From Pocillopora verrucosa (taxonomy: Eukaryota > Cnidaria > Anthozoa > Scleractinia > Pocilloporidae): a DNA stretch of 64,000 nt. The stretch spans positions 18,476,010-18,540,009 of the forward strand of contig NC_089315.1 of the NCBI RefSeq assembly GCF_036669915.1, written 5' to 3'. Made by a program: the position numbers and the translations under genes. This document shows, in pieces, positions 56,448 through 64,000 of this stretch (its first letter is position 1; every line of letters begins with the position of its first letter). The notes under the pieces were generated by a model. The model made no database searches. It was not told the origin of the DNA and worked only from the letters and a program-made list of their open reading frames with translations.

Positions 56448-58113
56448 CGTTTGATCCCCTGGTACTGTCCACTACTTTCTTTACACCGAGAGGATTACCA
56501 GTATTACAACTGAAGAAGCCACCAAAGGGACTGACTGCTGGAAGCCTAGCTCGTAGTCATCGCTCACACAAATTTGCATGGTGGTTCCGAAGCGCAAGGC
56601 GTAAAACTTCGCTGGACAGCTGTGATCTTGTGTGACTGGGTTCTTTAACACATTGCTGTAGAGTCCACCAAAGAGATATCCTGTATTACGAGGCACAAAA
56701 CCTTTAGCAACACACCAGTAGGTGTCGCAGCTGGCGAATCTGCAATGAGTGTCGCAGCTTTTAAAAATCCACCATCCGTGGCACTCACGATGACAGCTTT
56801 CGGGTGTGCGACCTTGATGTAGCATGACTGGTTCATAACCATTACTACAAGAGTAGTTGGCCGTGAGAGGGTTCTTCTGGAGAAAGGATTCACATGGATT
56901 ACTGGATGGAGAGCCATCACATTGGCACGTTTGATAAACGCCCCCGAAGGTGTAGTTATTGGTTGGGCTCTCGCAAGATCCATCGTCGAGGTTGGCCTGA
57001 AAGCTGAAGTTCGGAGAGTCCATTTTGGTGCATCCTTTAATGGTATTGTGCTCATAGTACTGCTTAATGGCTTTTCCGACAACGTTGGCTAGTTTGAAGA
57101 CCAGTTCTTCGGACAATTCTGGTACACTTTTGGGTGTAATTGCAAAATGAAGAGGGTCTCCGGACCGATCAACTGCAACCAGCTCATCCGATAGTTGGTC
57201 TTCCGATTTATTAATGGTAAAATTCATCCTGAATGGAGGTCCACCGAATGTATATACTGTGGAATAAACGATGTTCTGTGTGTATTCATCCAAAACTTTT
57301 TTGTCTGTTGTCTGAGTATAGCCAGCACCGACTCCAAACTTTCCCAAAAAAGATGCACTCGCGGCGGCTGTGATCTTACTTTTATCTTCACTGAAACCAG
57401 CAACGAATTTATTTGTCAAGTGATCCACTTTGGCCAGGGCTGTTCCGGCCTTGACGCCTGTAACATAATGCGTTCCGAAATCTCGAACTAATTTTAGGGC
57501 GAGAAAATTTGCATAGGCAGTATTGTTATGCTGTAAGTGAGATGCGATCTCGAGCAAACGGGACTTGAACGGTGCCTGTAGGGGCCATCGGGCTGGAGTT
57601 TCGCCGTGTATAAAACATGGCGTAGTTGTGCTCGAGTGGTTACAGTCTTATCTTCCACTTGATGTTTCTTCACTGATTCGAACTCAGAAGAAAACGAACC
57701 ACTTACACTTCCAAAACCAAATTTTCCTTCAGCATTAATAGACTTGGTTGTGGTGGACGAATAGTTGTGCCAGTGATCGTACATTTCAGCAAATACATGC
57801 ACTTTGCTCTCCTTGATAGGATACAGGATCACATCATCGGGAATGAGATACTTGCCGTCGTCTGAAGTCTTACATTTGGAGTAATTCATCACTGAAACAG
57901 CGCCCATATGAACATTTCTAAGATTGTCCCAGCCGCCTCCCGGAAGAACCTCGGCGCGATGAACTCCGTTTGTAAGAGGACAGTTTCGTGGATCGCCAAT
58001 TGGAAATCGTGGCGAGGGATTATTTTCAGCGTAAGCAAGACTGATCCAAGGAAGACCAAAGAAACTTGAAACAATCCAAACGCTCGGTAAAACCCAGCCA
58101 ACAGCGCCATCAT
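56448..58113 (-). pseudogene. MPEG1: MPEG1 copy F, exon 1 (broken)
   Basis: Nearly identical in wording to exon 1 of C (ALKLVRDFG, SFLGKFGVGAGYTQTT, NKSEDQL). All domains are recognisable and it is broken in about three places. As with E, this is either a recent pseudogene or a gene with sequence errors. Confidence 0.85.
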
Positions 58114-58540
58114 AAATCTGATTAGAAACGAAAGTATGTTTGATGGTCACTTGATCCAAGAGAGATTTCGGTTTCGAATCAATATTTACTTCTGTTCCAT
58201 CCCTTACAAGCACGTTCAAGACTCATGAACAAACGTCGAGTCTTACAAGTAAAAATAATCACACAAATCAAACCTGAACATGTTATGACGTTTACGTAGC
58301 ACACTCTATGTTCCTCCTTGTAAGTCGTTATTTGCCTTCATTCAGTTATTCCACTGGTAAATAATTGTATGAAGAGAAAGAAACAAGCGTTTATCTTGTT
58401 GAGTGGTTCTATAATTATGCGTTTCGGGAAACTAAAATATGGAAAAATTTTTATTGAACATGAATAATTAAGATCGTTTTCATCTTGGCGGGTGTGCTAT
58501 TTGTCCAACATCCACGTGCGTCAAAACAATCTGCAAATAG

Positions 58541-58736
58541 CATAACTTAGCCTCTTTCGTCTTGCAACGAGCGTGGAACAGAGCAATAAACCTGAGTCTA
58601 TATTGAGAATGTTTTACAAGCTACTGAGAACCGCTATGGTAACGTTACTAATTACTAAGCTTATACGCGTCACGTGTTCTGCATACTGCTAGGATCAGCG
58701 ATGTTGAGAGCATTGTGCGAGTGAACAGAATGAGGG
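58541..58736 (-). promoter_or_regulatory. Conserved block upstream of MPEG1 copy F
   Basis: Same block as for copy C. The CACGTG is kept. Confidence 0.35.
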
Positions 58737-59438
58737 ACATTAAAAATTAAAAAGATAAAACAAATAACTTGATCTCATCTGCCCCAGCATTGGGTGATGT
58801 CCCAAAAATCCCTTGCGAATTAGACAAAATATGACTTAGATCATCCGAACATCTATGCCTTTAAGAATTAAAATTGTATGTGTATCGTCAACGTCTCAAT
58901 ATTTGAGTCATTTTCTGCGAAGTGTATAATTTTATTCTGCTAAAATAACGTGGTTTGATAAAAATACAAAATCATACGACAAGGACAATACTCGCAATAA
59001 CAGAGAAAAACATGTCCGTCTTGATCTTATCATGTTAACCAAACCACTCTATACTTTTCTATATTTGTTGATTGATTTGACTTATCTGATGTACGTATGT
59101 CTCTAAACATTGGCAAGTGAAACGGCACTTAGACTGTTTCGGTTAAATATTTATGTGACAACATCACTTCACTCGTTAAAGTCAGAATGGCTACATAAAC
59201 CTTTGCAAATATTTTTCTTTTATGTGTTTATACAAAACTTTGGCAAAATGATAACGATACGTCATTATTTTGTAGATAAGTTGCTAATAAAGTGATCAAA
59301 ATATGGATAACATTCGTGTCCAACAGTTTGTCTAAGTCTTAATGCAATGTAAGATTTTAGGTATAAAAAGAAACAACAACGTCAAAGTTAAACTTAGCTG
59401 ATAAACCATTTAAATGCCGAATGCAAAACCAAGCCAAG

Positions 59439-60163
59439 TTAATTTGTTTTTCTATAAGCTTCATAATTATTTGAGACTGCTTTGTTGCATTAAGGTAAAC
59501 ATCTGCTGAAAAATCTGCATCTGCTCTTGCTGCTGCTTAGTTTGTTTCACCACGACTTTCATTATATCCTGATGTTGTTTTGTTGATTCATCTTCCCTTT
59601 TACCCTCAACTTCAACTCGTTGCTTTTGCAGCTGCAGTTCTTCTTCTTTCCACTTCTGAACAAGATCATTTTTTGCGCAAATATGCAATTGTGTCATCTC
59701 CACTTCTACGACTTTTTGCTTTGGTTACACGTTCTCCTCCTCTTCATTCCGCTGCCTTTTCTGTGTTCCGTGTTCAGGCTTTCTAGCGCTCTGTTTCTCA
59801 TTCGCGCTGCTTTTGCGTTGTCAGCTTTCTTCTTCTCGTTTTCTATGGTGCCTTCAGCTGCAGCTTCTTTTTCGGCTATTTATTCCAGAGCATTTTCTAC
59901 CTCACTCAAATCACATTCAATTCCACTTTCCCTCTCTTCGTCTTTCATCTCTGCTTTAAATTTCTCACTCAGAAGTGTGTATCTTTCTCTAAAAGCACGG
60001 TTACTGACTTTGGATCGGGGAAATCTAAGGCCGTTCAGATTGCTTGCAATTTTTCCTAGATTTGCCTTTAGAAAAGCTTCCTTTCTCCTACTTAAAGAGT
60101 TTAAGCTCTAAAATTTCTTGACACAAGCAGTTATCATGTTCCTCGGTCCACTCAATATTTGAT
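59439..60163 (-). pseudogene. Myb/SANT-like coiled-coil gene relic, copy 5, main exon
   Basis: Counterpart of 29127-29854 with an intact acceptor. Same SANT start, coil and Gln-rich end, with additional small breaks near the C-terminus. Confidence 0.6.
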
Positions 60164-60514
60164 CTGAAAAACCACAATAATGTCTTGCTTCAGCGATTTT
60201 TTCCTTAAACAAACTCGGGTAAATTATCTAGATTAAAATTCCAAGTTTAGTTTTAATATTCATCAAGAATATGAACCGAAAATAACTTACTGGACTCTTT
60301 CCTTCGAACTCGTCTCAATTTAAGCTTATTTGAGTCACGAACTTTTGGAGCTGTTTTGAAGGAGAAAGAAACTTAGGTCAGTCTTCGCCTTTAAATGAGT
60401 TCTACACCATTTACATTTGTCACAAGCTAAGAAAAAGTTTGACAGCTCATCATATATTGAAAATATACGATAAATCCATTTGAAATGACCTTAAAATAAG
60501 AGAAACTTACTCAC

Positions 60515-60543
60515 GTTTTAGACACTTCGTTTTGACGTCGCAT
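60515..60543 (-). pseudogene. Myb/SANT-like gene relic, copy 5, first exon
   Basis: MRRQNEVSKT with a GTGAGTAAG donor, identical to 30207-30235. Confidence 0.55.
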
Positions 60544-60769
60544 ACAACACCACTGAACTACGGCGGGGAACTTCGCGCCACGCCTACCGGAAATGCGCAA
60601 GCAAATATTTTAAACTTCCGCTCGCCGTCCTAGGATCTAAAGGTCCCTAATATTGACAAGAAATGCGCGCGAGAGAAAATAGGAAGGTGTCTGCTCTCCT
60701 TCTTATCCCTACCCGACATTCCCTGCTTCGTGCTGGTGCAAGTCTGGTGCAAGTCATGGCGGACGACGG

Positions 60770-60945
60770 TGACCCTGTATAAAGCGATTAGTTGTGAAAG
60801 TCCTGAATTTATTTTACCTTAATCGCTGTAGTCTCTATTAGGCGGTCGTGGTCACCCTTTACTAAGTCCCAACGGCCTGTTTTTAATTAAAGCAGAAAAA
60901 GACAGTTTGAGAGTCTTGGCGCCTTTCGCCGAGCGTGGTGTAGTC
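60770..60945. repeat. Dispersed repeat with TGTATAAAGCGATTAG units
   Basis: Counterpart of 30465-30640. Confidence 0.55.
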
Positions 60946-61094
60946 GATAGCTTGTTTCATCCGGCATTTGATAGCGTAAGAGGACACTTCACAGTGGAAG
61001 TATATGAAGGCCATGCTTTTTATTAAGGGAAATCCTGCCCTATAGTTTACAGGTCAAATTTCTGAGCCTCAGACGATTTGTGGTCGAGTAATTC

Positions 61095-61510
61095 AATCTA
61101 AAGGAAACATTAATTTTGTCCGCCATGTTCACTGACTTGACAGCGCTTGAGTGGACTAGCCAATGGGAAATGTTTTCTACAACTTTGTTGCGTTGCATAT
61201 TGCAGCGCAAGTGGTAAAACGAACAACAAAAACCGGGATTCGTTACAAAAAGTGGAACCGTCTTCTACTTCGTGGAATATGTCACTGCAATTTGCAAGAT
61301 TGAATATTGTTGCGCGACAAGTTTCACAAGCGAGTGGCAACGACGCTTTCCAACTTGCAAAGAAAAGATGTTGCGCGACAGGTTGCAAGAAAAATTTACG
61401 AAACTCTGCCCTCACCCACGCCCTAAACAAATGCGCGGACACGTTTAGAAACCCAACTTTCGTTAGTTCTACGGACAGAGCTACTGTCTATACCACTCGG
61501 CTGAATTGAA
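61095..61510. repeat. Dispersed GTTGCGCGACAAGTTGC repeat
   Basis: Counterpart of 30790-31200. Confidence 0.55.
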
Positions 61511-61735
61511 AACGGAGGTTTTCAAAAATGCTCTTCGATTCAAAGTGAGTCAATTTAAGTAACACCGGTTTTAAGTTTTGTTGTGGATGGACATTACGAA
61601 AACGACGTTCGTTAGCACAGAAGGGGCCACCATAGAATTCCTGCCGGAGGCGATCATTGCTGTTTGGACCTCACCACAGGTGCGATGACCGACATTTGAA
61701 CAAATGTATGGAGAGACAAGCATTTAATAATTGGG

Positions 61736-61741
61736 TTTATT
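61736..61741 (-). promoter_or_regulatory. Poly(A) signal AATAAA of ARIH1 (second copy)
   Basis: Minus-strand AATAAA about 880 bases past the stop codon at 62620. The stretch between is the probable 3' UTR. Confidence 0.5.
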
Positions 61742-62619
61742 TACAAGTAACAGCATTTTCAAAAGTAAGATAAAAAGAAATGTAGAAACACACATCAAGT
61801 CAACAGAAGATAAGTTGAAATGAAGGAAAACATGTTCACAACCTAGTCTGAGACACAGCACATAAACGTACGCTGTCCTTTTTGTACCGAGAACGGGGTC
61901 TTAAAATTGACAGAAGTTTAGGATATTTCCTTACAACTGCAGCAATTATCACCTTGCTAAAATCTTCCTTAGTAAATGATACCTCTTTGCTAGTTCACTG
62001 CAATCAATAAGTCTTGAAGTGCACCAATGCTGACGTATTTAAAATGAGCCACACCTCAAATTACGAATTGTTAAGCGACATTATACATCATTTAAGTTGT
62101 ACAACAGTGAATCGGCAACAAAAAAAGTTCGTTGACCTTCATAATGACCGTAAATGATCTTCGCGCCTCAAAATCTCCATAAAACTTTCATTAAGTCCTA
62201 CATGCTGAAGCAAATTTTACATTACCAAACTCGCAGCGATACGATGAGAGCTACCTTAGCTCGCTGCTTTGTGTCGTATCACAGCTTTCTTTTTGTGCTT
62301 TGGCGTATCTCTCAGTCGCTTGTAACCTATTTAACACGTTCATTACAGGGGGGAAAAAATAGAAAATCTGGACCTCACAAAGCGGGTTATTGAAGAAGTG
62401 GCGATCACGCTAGCAGATTACAACGTAGGAAAAAACCGTGTCACAGAGATAAACAATTAGGGAAAAGTTTCGATTTATGTACACTTCTAAGTAATTTTCT
62501 AATAACATTTGTAAATATGAACTTCGACTTAAACTATATAACAGCAAGCAATCTGATCCAGTTAACTCCATTTTGATATCCTAGCGTTTAGTAACATTCA
62601 TCTGTAAGAATCTAAAAGT

Positions 62620-62707
62620 TTAGTCGTAATCCATGTATTCCCATATGTCAGTCTCATATCCTTCATAAACATGGTCTAAAAGGACTTTTCGTCTTGCCTC
62701 GCAGTAC
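62620..62707 (-). CDS. ARIH1: ARIH1 last coding exon (possibly the functional gene)
   Basis: Reads [18 protein letters not shown] and [10 protein letters not shown] then stop. It differs from the truncated copy by one silent change in the Val codon of HVYEG. This is the end of the Ariadne domain of the RBR ligase. Its upstream exons continue to the right, and the window ends before the third-last exon, so I cannot tell whether the rest of the gene is there. Confidence 0.85.
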
Positions 62708-63355
62708 CTGGAAACATCAACACAGGATATAGAGATTATTGCTACGATTGCTGCGATGCATCAAAAGAAAACAAAAACAAAAACAAAAACCAAAAAAAGA
62801 AAAACGAACGGGTGAGTTTTTTGATGCATCGCGACGAGTGCATAGTAATCGTTCAAACACTTTCTATGGTATGATGTTTCTATTTCCCGTATTGAGATTT
62901 TCTTCTTACTGACCGACACATTTCAAAGATTGGAGGCCATTCGTTGCCCTCCACTATGAAGTATTATTGTTTGTCCCTGACTCAAAGTAAAGAAGGAAAG
63001 ATTCGTAAACAGCTGAATATTTTAAATTTTTCTACCATTGAAGTGAGTCAAAACGAGTCAAGTTTCTCTCCTCTCCAATGCACCCCCTCTGAAACTCAAG
63101 TTTCTAACAAAACCGCCCATGTAGTAAATTGTGATTAGAATAACGTAGGTTTTCAACCGAAGAAATGCATACTGTACAGAGGTGTTCATCAACTTGGGCG
63201 GAAATTCAGAGGGAAAACGGAGACCTGCCTTTTGTCCCTCTAAAAACGAGCGCCCCCCCAACTTTCGTCTTGACTTTTTTTTTTCTTTTTTTAAAGGGGA
63301 GTCCACGTTTTGAAATAAAAAAAAAAAATAAGGTACAGCTCTTAAATAAAAGTAC

Positions 63356-63507
63356 CTGTATTTATCTTGAACCTTTTGTTTAATATCTGATAAACACTCT
63401 GAAGTTATGTCACGCTCTAGGTACTCTGATAGTGTCTCCGTAGCCATTTCTAGATCTTTTTGGTTATCCTGTATAAGTTTGAATTGAAAATGTTCCAAAG
63501 TTATTTC
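63356..63507 (-). CDS. ARIH1: ARIH1 penultimate exon (possibly the functional gene)
   Basis: 152 bases, acceptor TTGTAG, donor GTACTT, open and in phase. It reads [44 protein letters not shown]. It keeps the Asp of LERDI found in human ARIH1, which the copy at 33051-33202 has changed to Asn. That fits this copy being under selection. Confidence 0.88.
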
Positions 63508-64000
63508 CTACAAGATGAATGCTCCGTTTACTTCCTTTAAGCGGAAAAATTTTCTAGTTCTGAAAGGGTCAGATCATCATATGTTGGTAGGTAATTAATA
63601 CGATCCAAATGGGCTTCAACACGGATAAAAAGATATCACAACATAACATTTGGTCAAAGGAGCAAATGGTTGCACGATAAAAAGTAGAAATTGAGTATTT
63701 TCAAGTACTAAAGAGCAAAAATTCCTCTTGCTAATCGAGTTCGCGGTCCGTGCTGTCAGTTATGGACCGAGTTTTTCCGCTCAGATATATGGCCAAAGCG
63801 GATAAAAACCGAGATTCCGTAACATACAGTACGGACCGAAAAACGAGGTTAGTAAGATATCAATACATCTCTAAGTTAAAATAGAGGGGGAAGATTTCAG
63901 TTCAACAGACTTTTGAATTTAGCGTGGCGTGCAGTGAAATACAGCCCGTTAAATTGACCAATCGCACGCACTAACTGAGAGGTATAATAATTCTGAAAAC

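Larger units (their letters stand above)
58114..64000. repeat. Type II spacer, copy 2 (upstream of F)
   Basis: Matches 27802-33660 nearly throughout, to the end of the window. About 40 extra bases lie near 63842-63882. Confidence 0.85.

Noticed and set aside
1-64000. LTR elements, virus-like elements, CRISPR arrays or rRNA genes
   Set aside because: No LTR pairs, capsid, integrase or envelope motifs, spaced short repeats or rRNA-like sequence were seen on either strand.

Overview
The window is animal nuclear DNA, most likely from an anthozoan cnidarian and probably a stony coral. It is AT-rich, has GT-AG introns, is full of non-LTR and DNA-transposon debris, and its main genes match animal MPEG1 (perforin-2) and ARIH1. 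Coral is an inference from repeat style and gene family. The animal assignment is firm.

The core is a tandem array of six copies of MPEG1, all on the minus strand, called A to F here. Each copy has a large exon 1 (signal peptide, MACPF domain, most of the P2 domain), a 295-bp exon 2 (end of the luminal part) and a short exon 3 (membrane segment and cytoplasmic tail). Only exon 1 of A (1203-2877) is inside the window. B is 11623-19451, C 23811-27801, D 37442-41313, E 45685-49579 and F 53849-58113. By sequence A pairs with D, B with E and C with F, so a three-gene cassette seems to have been duplicated as a block. C and D read as whole genes. B is whole except that an apparently intact L2-type LINE (12606-16554) sits inside its coding exon 2. 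E and F carry several breaks each and are either decayed or poorly assembled.

The spacers are also duplicated. The B-C, D-E and E-F spacers are near-identical (type I). The C-D spacer and the stretch after F match each other (type II). Both types hold broken copies of a Myb/SANT-like coiled-coil gene. Type II also holds the last exons of ARIH1, an RBR ubiquitin ligase: three exons at 32318-33811 in a truncated copy, and two exons at 62620-63507 in a copy that runs out of the window and may belong to the real gene. The A-B spacer is a mosaic: a rearranged Penelope-like fragment, a small MITE, a tyrosine-recombinase (Crypton-like) relic, an ARIH1 3'-UTR relic and a tRNA-derived repeat. A 5'-truncated CR1/Jockey-type LINE (34768-37403) lies just beyond the stop codon of D.

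MPEG1 is a pore-forming innate immune effector that acts in phagosomes and endosomes. The array therefore looks like a fast-evolving immune locus shaped by unequal crossing-over, paralogue recombination, LINE insertion and local amino-acid change in the membrane-binding P2 domain. I saw no rRNA gene, CRISPR array, LTR element or virus-like element.
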